Shown one piece after another: positions 33,941 through 42,373 of a stretch of DNA of 43,239 nt (position 1 is the first letter of the stretch; each line of letters opens with the position of its first letter). The notes below the pieces were generated by a model. That model did not search any database, was not told the origin of the DNA, and worked only from the letters and a program-made list of their open reading frames with translations. The DNA comes from UBA4292 sp002395865 (GTDB taxonomy: Bacteria > Bacillota > Clostridia > Lachnospirales > Lachnospiraceae): the NCBI GenBank assembly GCA_946533395.1, contig CAMNBU010000021.1, positions 1-43,239 on the forward strand. The letters are read 5' to 3'. Position numbers and translations under genes: made by a program.

Positions 33941-34624
33941 ATGCCGGATCTTAATGAACTGGAGAAGAGGATCGGCTACAGCTTTAAGAACAGAGCATTT
34001 CTTAAGCTGGCACTGACCCATTCGTCGTATGTCAATGAAAACCATCTCCCAAAGCACGATCACAACGAGAGGATAGAATTTTTAGGGGATGCCGTGCTGG
34101 AGCTCGTATCCAGCGAGTTCTTCTACAGGACCATGCCGGACGCACCCGAGGGCGATATGACGCAGCTTCGCGCTGCCATGGTCTGCGAGGTGACTTTGGC
34201 CTCATGCGCTAAAAGCTTCGGCCTCGGAGAGTTTCTGATGATGAGCAGGGGCGAGGAGCTCACCGGAGGCAGGGAGAAGGATTCACTCGTATCCGATGCC
34301 TTCGAGTCCCTCATAGGCGCCGTATATCTGGACGGAGGCCTGGAGGAGGCCAGGAAGCTTATACACCGCTTCGTGCTGACCGATATAGAGCACAAGAGAC
34401 TGTTCTACGACAGCAAGAGCATTCTGCAGGTATATCTGCAGGAGAAGCATATTGAGAATTTTGAGTATGTGGTACTCGACGAGTCGGGACCGGCTCATGA
34501 CAAAAGCTTTACCATAGCCGCACGCATAGGTGATGTCACCTATGGTGAGGGCACCGGCAAGACAAAGAAGGCCGCCCAGCAGAAGGCAGCCTATGAAACA
34601 CTTATCAAACTTCGAAGTGAGTAA
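33941..34624 (+). CDS. rnc: Ribonuclease III
   Basis: Double-strand-specific endoribonuclease that processes rRNA precursors and structured mRNAs. The signature NERIEFLGDAVLEL near residue 45 holds the catalytic acidic residues, with the second set (DAFESLIGAVYLDGG) near 115. The dsRNA-binding domain is at about 157-225 (KTKKAAQQKAAYETL). It has 227 residues. A TTG at 33929 directly after the acpP stop would add four residues. ATG 33941 with GAGGT ahead is preferred. The order acpP-rnc-smc-ftsY is conserved in Firmicutes. Confidence 0.96.
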   Translation: MPDLNELEKRIGYSFKNRAFLKLALTHSSYVNENHLPKHDHNERIEFLGDAVLELVSSEFFYRTMPDAPEGDMTQLRAAMVCEVTLASCAKSFGLGEFLMMSRGEELTGGREKDSLVSDAFESLIGAVYLDGGLEEARKLIHRFVLTDIEHKRLFYDSKSILQVYLQEKHIENFEYVVLDESGPAHDKSFTIAARIGDVTYGEGTGKTKKAAQQKAAYETLIKLRSE

Positions 34625-34627
34625 TAT

Positions 34628-37600
34628 ATGTATCTTAAAAGTATAGAGGTACAGGGCTTTAAATCCTTTGCCAATAAGCTTAATTTTGAATTTCACAACG
34701 GCGTAACATGTATCGTCGGTCCGAACGGAAGCGGTAAGAGCAATGTCGCCGATGCCGTGAGATGGGTACTGGGCGAGCAGAGCGCGAAGCAGCTGCGCGG
34801 CGCGAATATGCAGGATGTCATATTTGCGGGAACGGAACTGCGCAAGCCTCAGGGCTATGCCTATGTAGCCATCACGCTGGACAACTCAGACCATGTGCTC
34901 CCGTCGGACTACGAGGAGATCACCGTGAGCCGCCGCGTATATCGCTCCGGCGACAGCGAGTACCGAATAAACGGCGCATCGGTCAGGCTCCGCGACATAC
35001 AGGAGCTCTTTTATGATACCGGTATAGGCAAGGAGGGTTATTCCATCATCGGACAGGGTCAGATCGACAAGATCCTCAGCAACAAGCCCGATGAGAGACG
35101 TGAGCTCTTCGACGAGGCTGTGGGTATAGTAAAATTCAAGCGCAGAAAGCGCGAGACACTTAAAAGACTCGACAGCGAACACGAGAATCTCGTGAGAGTT
35201 ACCGATATCATAAATGAGCTTGAGAAGCAGGTGGGACCTCTGGCCCGCCAGTCGGAGAATGCGAAGAAATACCTCGCGTACCGCGACGAGCTAAAGGGAC
35301 TGGACCTTTCTTTGTTTACTCTCGAGTATGATAAGAACGCGAAGGAACTCGAGGAGATAGAGAAGAATACCGAGATCGTAAACGGTCACATAGAGGAAGT
35401 TAAGAAAGAGGGCGAGGAGCTCGTCCACAAGTACGAGGATGTAAACAACAGGATGGCTCGGCTCGAGAAGGATATCGAGGAGGGCAACGCCATGTTCAAC
35501 GATCTCTCCGTGTCCATACAGGAGGCGGAGGGCCGCATAGCTGTCCTCGGCGAGCAGATAAACACGGAGAACACGAACCTGTTGCACCTCGGCGAGAGAT
35601 ACGACGACGCCTGCGCTGCCGAGAAGAAAGCGAAGGATGAGCAGAAGGAGCTTGAGAAGACCGTAAGGGATAACGCGGAGAGGGAGAGATCTCTCATAAA
35701 CGACGAGTATGACGCGGAAAATACTCTCGCGGCTTTAGACATAAGGATCGCCAAGCATCAGAAGTCAGTCGAGGAGAGCAAAGCAAAGCTGATGAACCTG
35801 CTCAGCGAAAAGACAGGCGCAGCCAGCAAGCTGAGCCGTTTCGAGGGTCTCGAGCAACAGCTGCTCCTCAGAAAGGGAGAGATCTCCTCGAGAGCGCTGA
35901 GGCTTAAGAGCGAGTCGCAGACACTCGCGCAGGAGCTTTCGACCCAAAAGCAGGATCAGGAGGACCTTTCAAGGAGAATCGACTCCGGAAGAAAGAAGTA
36001 TCTGGAGGTCTCGGACAAGAGGAAGAAGACCGACGCCGAGCTGAAGGAGCTGAATGAAAAGCGAGGCGCTCTCTCGCAGGAGTACCGGCTTTCGCTTTCA
36101 AAGGCCGAGTCCCTCAAGAACCTTGAGGAGAGGTACGAGGGTTATCCCGTGGGCGTCAAGCGCATCATGGAAAGAGGCGGCCGGGGGATCTGCGGAGTTG
36201 TGGGCAATCTCATAAAAGCCGGTCAGGGCTACGAGACCGCCATAGAGATCGCTCTCGGCGGAGCGATAAACAATATTGTTACAGATGATACTCAGACTGC
36301 CAAGCGACTCATAGGTTACCTTAAGGATAACAATCTGGGCCGCGCGACCTTCCTGCCTCTCGATGCCTTCGGGAGCAGACAGGGTACGGCGGAGGCTGTG
36401 AAGGACACGGGCTTTTTGGGCATTGCTTCCGAGCTTGTAGAGTATGGCAAAAAGTACGAGGGTGCCATCGTTTCTCTTCTGGGACGGACCCTTGTATTCG
36501 ACAATATGGATAACGCGGCCGCTGCTGCCAAGCGTTCGGGCTATAAGTTAAGGATCGTCACACTGGACGGCGAGCTGCTTGCGCCCGGAGGATCACTCAC
36601 CGGCGGACGCTTTAAAAACACCGGCAACCTTCTCGGAAGAAAGAACGAGATAGAGGCACTCGAGAGTACCGCTTCACAGGCCAAAAAGGATCTGGATGCG
36701 GCAGAACTTAAGGCGACCAGGCTCGAGAACCTGCTGCTTTGCCTTACCCGTGAGGAGAAGGACCTCTCCGACAGCATACAGAAGCTGATCCTTGAAAAGA
36801 ACACCGTGGATATGCGTATCTCGGGTATCAGGGAGAGCAGTGAGAGGACGGATGCGGAGTACGCGCTCGTATCCTCCGAGAGCAGCGATATCGATAAGGA
36901 GATCGCTCAGCTTCGCGCGCAGAAGGCGGATGTCAGCACTGATCTGGCCTCCATAGAGTCGAGGAACTCCGACTCCGAGAAGAACATTTCCGATGATGAG
37001 GAAAAGCTCGCTCAGGAGAAGGACAGAAGGGAACAGCTTGCACTAAAGCTCACATCCGTAAGGATAGAGCTTGCGAATATCAAGCAGAAGAAGGAATTTG
37101 CGGCTGACAGTGCCATAAGAATAAAGTCCGATATGGATCAGGCCTGCGCGGATAAGGAAACGCTGCTTAAGAGGACGGCTTCGACCAACGAAGCCATAGC
37201 TGCCATCAGGGAGCAGATCTACGCGCTCGAGAGTGAGAAGGCCGAGAAGCAGAGGCAAAAGGAAGAGGTAGCTGAGAAGGTCAAGAATGATTCCTACGAA
37301 AGAAGCGTGATCATGAGCGACCAGAAGGAATTCTTCGCCAAGCAGCAGGATATCACCGGAAGGCAGAAGGATCTCGAGCTCGAGATCATCAGGCTCACGA
37401 ACCGCAGGGAAAAGATCGACGAGCAGATGGATGCGAAGACCGCATATCTGTGGGATGAGTACGAGCTGACGCCTACGGAGGCGCTCGTGCCCACGGATAC
37501 TATTACTCTTTCCGTGGCAGAGCTCAGAAAGCAGACGGGCTCGATCAAAAACGCCATTAAGGCTCTGGGAAATGTAAACGTAAATGCCATCGAGGACTAC

Positions 37601-38176
37601 AAGGAGGTCTCCGGCAGATACGAGTTCATGAAGGGACAGTACGACGACCTCACGAAGGCCGAGGAGAACTTAAAGAATATCATCGCGGAGCTCGATACAG
37701 GCATGAGAGCGCAGTTCAACAGCCAGTTCGCACGCATACAGGAGGAGTTCGACAAGGTATTCGGCGAGCTCTTCGGAGGCGGACACGGAAGACTGGAGCT
37801 CGTGGAGGACGAGGATGTCATAGAGGCCGGTATAAGGATCATCTCACAGCCGCCGGGCAAGAAGCTGCAGAACATGATGCAGCTGTCGGGTGGAGAGAAG
37901 GCCCTCACAGCCATCGCGCTTCTTTTTGCCATCCAGAACTTAAAGCCTTCGCCTTTCTGTCTCCTCGACGAGATAGAGGCGGCGCTGGACGATTCGAATG
38001 TCGGAAGATTCGCGGGATATCTGCACAGATTGACCGACAGGACACAGTTCATCCTTATCTCACACAGAAGGGGAACCATGGTGATGGCTGACAGACTCTA
38101 TGGAATCACCATGCAGGAAAAGGGCGTTTCTGCGCTCGTATCAGTAAATCTTATCGAGAGCGAGCTCGACAATTAG
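34628..38176 (+). CDS. smc: Chromosome segregation protein SMC
   Basis: ATPase of the SMC-ScpAB condensin, which loads at replication origins and aligns chromosome arms. Of 1182 residues, the N-terminal head has Walker A GPNGSGKSNV near residue 32. Two long charged coiled-coil arms flank a glycine-rich hinge at about 515-680 (ICGVVGNLIKAGQGYETAIE). The C-terminal head has the ABC signature QLSGGEKALTAIALLF near 1086 and Walker B PFCLLDEIEAALDD near 1110. No frameshift or truncation is seen. It starts three bases after rnc and ends nine bases before the ftsY start. Confidence 0.97.
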   Translation: MYLKSIEVQGFKSFANKLNFEFHNGVTCIVGPNGSGKSNVADAVRWVLGEQSAKQLRGANMQDVIFAGTELRKPQGYAYVAITLDNSDHVLPSDYEEITVSRRVYRSGDSEYRINGASVRLRDIQELFYDTGIGKEGYSIIGQGQIDKILSNKPDERRELFDEAVGIVKFKRRKRETLKRLDSEHENLVRVTDIINELEKQVGPLARQSENAKKYLAYRDELKGLDLSLFTLEYDKNAKELEEIEKNTEIVNGHIEEVKKEGEELVHKYEDVNNRMARLEKDIEEGNAMFNDLSVSIQEAEGRIAVLGEQINTENTNLLHLGERYDDACAAEKKAKDEQKELEKTVRDNAERERSLINDEYDAENTLAALDIRIAKHQKSVEESKAKLMNLLSEKTGAASKLSRFEGLEQQLLLRKGEISSRALRLKSESQTLAQELSTQKQDQEDLSRRIDSGRKKYLEVSDKRKKTDAELKELNEKRGALSQEYRLSLSKAESLKNLEERYEGYPVGVKRIMERGGRGICGVVGNLIKAGQGYETAIEIALGGAINNIVTDDTQTAKRLIGYLKDNNLGRATFLPLDAFGSRQGTAEAVKDTGFLGIASELVEYGKKYEGAIVSLLGRTLVFDNMDNAAAAAKRSGYKLRIVTLDGELLAPGGSLTGGRFKNTGNLLGRKNEIEALESTASQAKKDLDAAELKATRLENLLLCLTREEKDLSDSIQKLILEKNTVDMRISGIRESSERTDAEYALVSSESSDIDKEIAQLRAQKADVSTDLASIESRNSDSEKNISDDEEKLAQEKDRREQLALKLTSVRIELANIKQKKEFAADSAIRIKSDMDQACADKETLLKRTASTNEAIAAIREQIYALESEKAEKQRQKEEVAEKVKNDSYERSVIMSDQKEFFAKQQDITGRQKDLELEIIRLTNRREKIDEQMDAKTAYLWDEYELTPTEALVPTDTITLSVAELRKQTGSIKNAIKALGNVNVNAIEDYKEVSGRYEFMKGQYDDLTKAEENLKNIIAELDTGMRAQFNSQFARIQEEFDKVFGELFGGGHGRLELVEDEDVIEAGIRIISQPPGKKLQNMMQLSGGEKALTAIALLFAIQNLKPSPFCLLDEIEAALDDSNVGRFAGYLHRLTDRTQFILISHRRGTMVMADRLYGITMQEKGVSALVSVNLIESELDN

Positions 38177-38185
38177 GAGTTGGTT

Positions 38186-39403
38186 ATGGCCGGAAAGCAG
38201 GGATTTTTAAAGAGATTATTTGACGGAATGAGCAAGACCAGAAACAATCTGGTCGGAGGTCTCAACAGAATATTCGGACTCGGAGCGATCGACGACGATT
38301 TCTACGAGGAGCTCGAGGAGATACTCATCACCGCGGATATAGGCGTGAGGACGACCGACGCCATCATAACCGAGCTTCAGGAGAAGGTGAAGGAGCAAAA
38401 GCTCAAGGATCCGGAGGCGGTCAGGGAGCTTCTCATAAACACCATCAAGGAGAAGATGGATCTGGGTGAGAACGCATACGATTTCGAGAACAAAAAGTCT
38501 GTTCTTCTCATAATCGGTGTAAATGGTGTGGGCAAGACCACATCCATAGGTAAGCTCGCCGGACAGTTCATACAGATGGGCAAGTCCGTGACACTGGCCG
38601 CGGCGGACACCTTCAGAGCCGGAGCAATAGAGCAGTTAAAGACCTGGGCGGACAGATCGGGCGCTGGATTTATCGCGCACTCTGAGGGCTCGGACCCCGC
38701 GGCGGTGGTATTTGACGCGGTATCGAGCGCCAAGTCGAAGAATACCGATATACTCATCTGTGATACGGCGGGAAGGCTCCATAACAAGAAGAATCTGATG
38801 GAGGAGCTGAAGAAGATAAACCGTATCATAGGTACGGAGTATCCGGACGCGTTCCGTGAGACTTTTATAGTGCTCGACGGAACTACGGGACAGAACGCGC
38901 TCTCTCAGGCGAGGGAGTTCATGGAGGTGGCCGATATCACAGGTATCATCCTCACGAAGATGGACGGTACTGCCAAGGGCGGTATCGCTGTGGCGATACA
39001 GTCGGAGCTCGGAATACCGGTTAAATACATCGGTGTCGGAGAGAATATAGAGGATCTGCAGAAGTTTGACGCGAAGACATATGTGGACGCGCTGTTCACG
39101 GAGGCAGAATTCGAGGAGGAACCGGAGATCGTGGTGCCTGCCGCACCGGAGCCGATCGTCGAGACCGTACCGGAGCCCGTCACGGAGCCTGCCGCCGCGG
39201 AAACCACTTCTGCGCAGCCTGAGACCTCCGCTATCGCAGAGCAGCCCGAAGAGACCGAACTTGTCGATCCGAAGGCTATGTTTGATGTGTTTACGTCGGA
39301 GTTCTTCAGGAAGCAGAGCACATGGGATCTTCTTACCGAGGTCTTTGTGGATGAGGATACATTTGACGTGAATACGTTTGATTTTGAAAAATACGCGCTA
39401 TAA
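38186..39403 (+). CDS. ftsY: Signal recognition particle receptor FtsY with acidic C-terminal extension
   Basis: GTPase receptor that docks ribosome-SRP complexes to the membrane. The NG domain is complete: N helices from residue 1, G1 GVNGVGKTT near 112, DTFRAGAIEQ near 145, DTAGR near 195, TKMDGTAKGG near 262, and GVGENIEDLQKF near 288. The domain ends about residue 303 (YVDALF), where FtsY normally stops. Here 100 more residues follow: an acidic Pro/Glu/Thr-rich linker, then a possibly folded end rich in Phe and Asp (about 355-405). The usual acidic A region before the N domain is missing. ATG 38186 with TAGGAG is chosen over TTG 38180. Confidence 0.95.
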   Translation: MAGKQGFLKRLFDGMSKTRNNLVGGLNRIFGLGAIDDDFYEELEEILITADIGVRTTDAIITELQEKVKEQKLKDPEAVRELLINTIKEKMDLGENAYDFENKKSVLLIIGVNGVGKTTSIGKLAGQFIQMGKSVTLAAADTFRAGAIEQLKTWADRSGAGFIAHSEGSDPAAVVFDAVSSAKSKNTDILICDTAGRLHNKKNLMEELKKINRIIGTEYPDAFRETFIVLDGTTGQNALSQAREFMEVADITGIILTKMDGTAKGGIAVAIQSELGIPVKYIGVGENIEDLQKFDAKTYVDALFTEAEFEEEPEIVVPAAPEPIVETVPEPVTEPAAAETTSAQPETSAIAEQPEETELVDPKAMFDVFTSEFFRKQSTWDLLTEVFVDEDTFDVNTFDFEKYAL

Positions 39404-39414
39404 AAGGAATGATC

Positions 39415-40638
39415 ATGGAGAAAAATTATCTTACCCTCGAGAAGTTCGAGGAGGCATCCGAGAAGGTCTCGGAGGTTGCCGCATTTACAAAGCTGGTCTA
39501 CAGCGACTATTTCAGCAAGAGCACGGGCAATAAGGTGTATCTTAAGCCCGAGAACATGCAGTACACTGGAGCATATAAGCTTCGCGGCGCATATTACAAG
39601 ATAAGCACATTAAGCGAGGAGGAGAGGTCACGCGGACTCATAACAGCCTCCGCCGGCAATCACGCGCAGGGAGTCGCGTACGCTGCGAAGGCATACGGCT
39701 GCCGCGCGGTCATCGTCATGCCCACATCCACACCCCTCATAAAGGTGAACCGCACCAAGTCTTACGGCGCGGAGGTGATACTTTACGGAGATGTGTACGA
39801 TGAGGCCTGCGAGAAGGCACTTCAGATAGCTGCCGATGAGGGTCTTACATTCGTCCACCCCTTCAATGACCTCGATGTCGCCTGCGGACAGGGCTCCATA
39901 GCCATGGAGATCATAAAGGAGCTGCCGACGGTGGATTACATACTCGTACCCATCGGCGGAGGCGGACTGGCCACGGGCGTGTCCGCGCTCGCAAAGCAGC
40001 TTAATCCGAAGATCAAGGTGATAGGAGTGGAGCCGGAGAATGCGGCCTGCATGAAGGCGAGCCTCGCTGCCGGTCACGTGGTCACGCTCCCGGGTGTTTC
40101 CACTATAGCCGACGGTACCGCAGTCAAGACTCCGGGAGATATCATATTCCCTTACATTCAGGAGAATATCGATGACATCATAACCGTGCCCGACGAGGAG
40201 CTTATCGTATCCTTCCTCGACATGATAGAGAATCACAAGATGGTCGTGGAGAACTCGGGCCTTCTTACAGTGGCGGCGCTTCGACATCTCGGTGTAAGCG
40301 GCAAAAAGGTCGTATCGATCCTCTCCGGAGGAAATATGGATGTCATCACCATGAGCTCCGTGGTACAGAACGGACTCATCCAGCGCGACAGGATATTTAC
40401 GGTATCGGTGCTTCTGCCCGATAAGCCCGGACAGCTGGTGAAGGTGGCTTCAGTCGTGGCCGACAACAACGGAAATGTCATCCGCCTTGAGCACAATCAG
40501 TTCGTATCTATAAACAGAAACGCTGCCGTTGAGCTTCGCATCACGATAGAGGCCTTCGGAACTGAGCACAAGGAGCAGATAATAAAGGCTCTCGAGGACG
40601 GCGGCTTCAAGCCGAAGCTGGTTAGACCGCTTATGTGA
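39415..40638 (+). CDS. ilvA: Threonine ammonia-lyase (threonine deaminase) with C-terminal ACT domain
   Basis: PLP enzyme converting threonine to 2-oxobutanoate and ammonia, the entry to isoleucine synthesis or threonine fermentation. The PLP lysine lies in YTGAYKLRGAYYKI near residue 54, and the phosphate-binding glycine loop is PIGGGGLATG near 183. A single ACT domain covers about 325-407 (FTVSVLLPDKPGQLVKVAS). At 407 residues it is the shorter form with one regulatory domain, so the biosynthetic or catabolic role cannot be decided. ATG 39415 is preferred to 39409 because AAGGAA overlaps the earlier codon. It ends at a strong terminator. Confidence 0.93.
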   Translation: MEKNYLTLEKFEEASEKVSEVAAFTKLVYSDYFSKSTGNKVYLKPENMQYTGAYKLRGAYYKISTLSEEERSRGLITASAGNHAQGVAYAAKAYGCRAVIVMPTSTPLIKVNRTKSYGAEVILYGDVYDEACEKALQIAADEGLTFVHPFNDLDVACGQGSIAMEIIKELPTVDYILVPIGGGGLATGVSALAKQLNPKIKVIGVEPENAACMKASLAAGHVVTLPGVSTIADGTAVKTPGDIIFPYIQENIDDIITVPDEELIVSFLDMIENHKMVVENSGLLTVAALRHLGVSGKKVVSILSGGNMDVITMSSVVQNGLIQRDRIFTVSVLLPDKPGQLVKVASVVADNNGNVIRLEHNQFVSINRNAAVELRITIEAFGTEHKEQIIKALEDGGFKPKLVRPLM

Positions 40639-40651
40639 GTTAAAAAAATTA

Positions 40652-40698
40652 AAAAGATCCTTCGGCTCTGTCAAATCTTTTGAGTCGAAGGATCTTTT
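40652..40698. terminator. Bidirectional terminator between ilvA and the convergent lipoprotein gene
   Basis: A 17-bp stem (40652-40668 with 40682-40698, one G/A difference that forms a G-U pair in one strand) with a 13-base loop is flanked by A-runs on the left and T-rich sequence on the right. It would work for both converging genes. Confidence 0.92.
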
Positions 40699-40700
40699 AT

Positions 40701-41981
40701 TTATTCTGAATGTGAATTGTCGTTATGGATCTTCATGTAGAGCGTCATCTCATTAACATCGATATCTCTGTGCATGAGTGTCATTTTTTCGGACTGGCGT
40801 TCCAGAACGACTGATTTTCCGTTGTTGCTCTTGCAGTAGTCCTCGGTGGAAATTGTTCCGTCCTCCTTGATATTGAACGTCTTCACGCTGTCTGCTTTAG
40901 CGGTGAGAGATGGCTCTCCGCCGGTCACGAACCATGAGTAGCAGTAGATGATGTTGTCCCTTACTGTGTAGTTACCGATCTCGACATTGTCTGTGGAACC
41001 GTCGTTATGCGATTCGTCGAGGTAATACCTTCCGTTCTCGTACAGGCAGAGCTCCACGCCCTCATACACATCCGTTCCGCCGTGCCATGTATAGTAGTCG
41101 GTAGCCTCGGGGTGAGCGTGCGGATCCTTCTCGGTCTTGTGGTTGTCATTGAAGATCCAGCCCTTCATGATCCGTTCGGTTATGGTATCGTTCTGCGCTT
41201 TGTAATCGAGTGCGGTGTACTTATCTCCGGTAAACGGATAGTAGGTATAGCCGAGAGATACTTCTGTGATAGTTTCGTCATCGCTTAACGCAAAATTGTT
41301 CATTGCGTATGGCCATATACGTGAGCTCGGATCTCCGCCACCTGCTATCCAAGCATAAGCGAGTATCTCTTCGCCTGTATTTACATAGTTGCCCATGGTC
41401 CAGCCGTTGGTGTTGTCGCCCCAAGTGTAATCTTCGATAAATCTTCCGTTGTCGAGGAAGAAGATGGTATCCTTAGCGAGGTCTGAACCATAGTTATCTC
41501 CTGCGTGTTCATTTACGTATCTATACGCTGCAACTATAACGCCTGTATCCTTCGGCACCTTTACATCCGAACTGGTGGGAGATGCAGAAGATGAGGGCTC
41601 GGGGGTAGTAGGCTCTTTGGTGGTGGGCTCCTGTGTGGTGGGTTCGGGAGTGGTGGGCTCCGGAGTGGTCGGCTCGGGTGTAGTCGCCTCCTCTGTAGTG
41701 GGCTCCTCTGTCGTCGGTTCCGGCGTCGTTGGTTCCTGTGTGGTGGCCTCCTCGGTCACTGCCTCCGCTGTCGTTATCGCTTCAGTCTCTTCCGGCAGGC
41801 TGCTCTCAGCCTCGGACTGCTCGGCTGTGGGCTCTTCGGTGCTTTCTGCCTCCGAGCCGGTCTCATCCTTTGCACTTGCGGTGGTAGACGGTGCTTTCGT
41901 CTCGTCTGTCTCAGGCTTCAGCGCGTCGCATCCGGTTATCACGAGCATCGCTGCCAGACATGCATATATCTGTTTCTTCAT
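40701..41981 (-). CDS. Lipoprotein with Thr/Glu/Pro-rich stalk and duplicated C-terminal domain
   Basis: A 426-residue predicted surface lipoprotein. The signal peptide MKKQIYACLAAMLVITGC ends in a lipobox (ITGC, Cys18). Residues 20-140 are low-complexity and end in five-residue TTPEP-type repeats, a stalk through the wall. The rest holds two similar segments, at about 172-235 and 310-375. Each has the order NGR(F/Y), GNY, an aromatic Y-x-W, then GG(D/E)PS, so it looks like an internal duplication. I do not recognise the family. A longer start at 42023 is possible but would put 14 residues ahead of the signal peptide. ATG 41981 has GGAAAGG at good distance. Confidence 0.85.
   Translation of the reverse strand: MKKQIYACLAAMLVITGCDALKPETDETKAPSTTASAKDETGSEAESTEEPTAEQSEAESSLPEETEAITTAEAVTEEATTQEPTTPEPTTEEPTTEEATTPEPTTPEPTTPEPTTQEPTTKEPTTPEPSSSASPTSSDVKVPKDTGVIVAAYRYVNEHAGDNYGSDLAKDTIFFLDNGRFIEDYTWGDNTNGWTMGNYVNTGEEILAYAWIAGGGDPSSRIWPYAMNNFALSDDETITEVSLGYTYYPFTGDKYTALDYKAQNDTITERIMKGWIFNDNHKTEKDPHAHPEATDYYTWHGGTDVYEGVELCLYENGRYYLDESHNDGSTDNVEIGNYTVRDNIIYCYSWFVTGGEPSLTAKADSVKTFNIKEDGTISTEDYCKSNNGKSVVLERQSEKMTLMHRDIDVNEMTLYMKIHNDNSHSE
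41596..41757 (-). repeat. 15-bp tandem repeats encoding TTPEP-type stalk
   Basis: About ten units of the pattern Thr-Thr-x-Glu-Pro, with third-position variation. Related 15-bp units lie in the opposite orientation in the divergent lipoprotein gene at 42659-42895. Confidence 0.85.
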
Positions 41982-42028
41982 ATCATCCATCCTTTCCGCA
42001 GGACAATTCATAGCCTCCTGCATCTACC

Positions 42029-42056
42029 ACTATACACTTTTCCACGCTCCTTTCAA
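42029..42056 (-). promoter_or_regulatory. Promoter of the minus-strand lipoprotein gene
   Basis: On the minus strand TTGAAA (42056-42051), 16-nt spacer, TATAGT (42034-42029). Each hexamer matches consensus at five of six positions. Transcription would begin about 40 bases before ATG 41981. Confidence 0.65.
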
Positions 42057-42126
42057 TCGCCAATAATGGCAGATTCTTGACGACCTTTTTTCTTTCCACC
42101 CACTGTCATATTAATGCACGAAAGTG

Positions 42127-42155
42127 TTGAAGTTACGAGCGTTTTGTACTAAAAT
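42127..42155 (+). promoter_or_regulatory. Promoter of the NlpC/P60 lipoprotein gene
   Basis: TTGAAG (42127-42132), 17-nt spacer, TAAAAT (42150-42155). A start near 42162 would put the whole pairing-rich segment in a 5' leader of about 210 bases. Confidence 0.55.
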
Positions 42156-42167
42156 GTCCTTGTGGCT

Positions 42168-42290
42168 GTGGCTCCGATGCGCGATGTCTGCGCGGTAAAA
42201 ATCTCTCGCTTCATGGCTCGGAGCCACCCAATAAGGCCTTTAGTGTAAGGGTGGCTCCTGCGCTGACTTCCGCTCGAGAATTTTACCGCG
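42168..42290 (+). ncRNA. Structured 5' leader with mutually exclusive stems
   Basis: Segment 1 GTGGCTCCGA (42168-42177) is fully complementary to TCGGAGCCAC (42218-42227). The overlapping segment GGAGCCACCC (42220-42229) is fully complementary to GGGTGGCTCC (42249-42258). An outer stem (42191-42205 with 42276-42290, 14 of 15 pairs) encloses only the second hairpin and conflicts with the first. Two alternative folds are therefore possible, as in riboswitches or attenuators. There is no T-run or sequestered ribosome site, so the output is unclear. I do not recognise a known riboswitch class. Confidence 0.55.
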
Positions 42291-42373
42291 TAGCCCTCGC
42301 TCACACAAGCGCAAGCCTATATGACAAAAAGTGCACTGCCAGACAGGCGATTTATAAGGAGAATAGAGAGAAA

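Larger units (their letters stand above)
41982..42373. other. 392-bp divergent intergenic region: two promoters and a structured leader
   Basis: No gene is supported. It holds a promoter for each flanking lipoprotein gene and a pairing-rich segment at 42168-42290 (listed separately). Bases 42057-42126 and 42306-42350 show nothing I can name. Confidence 0.8.
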
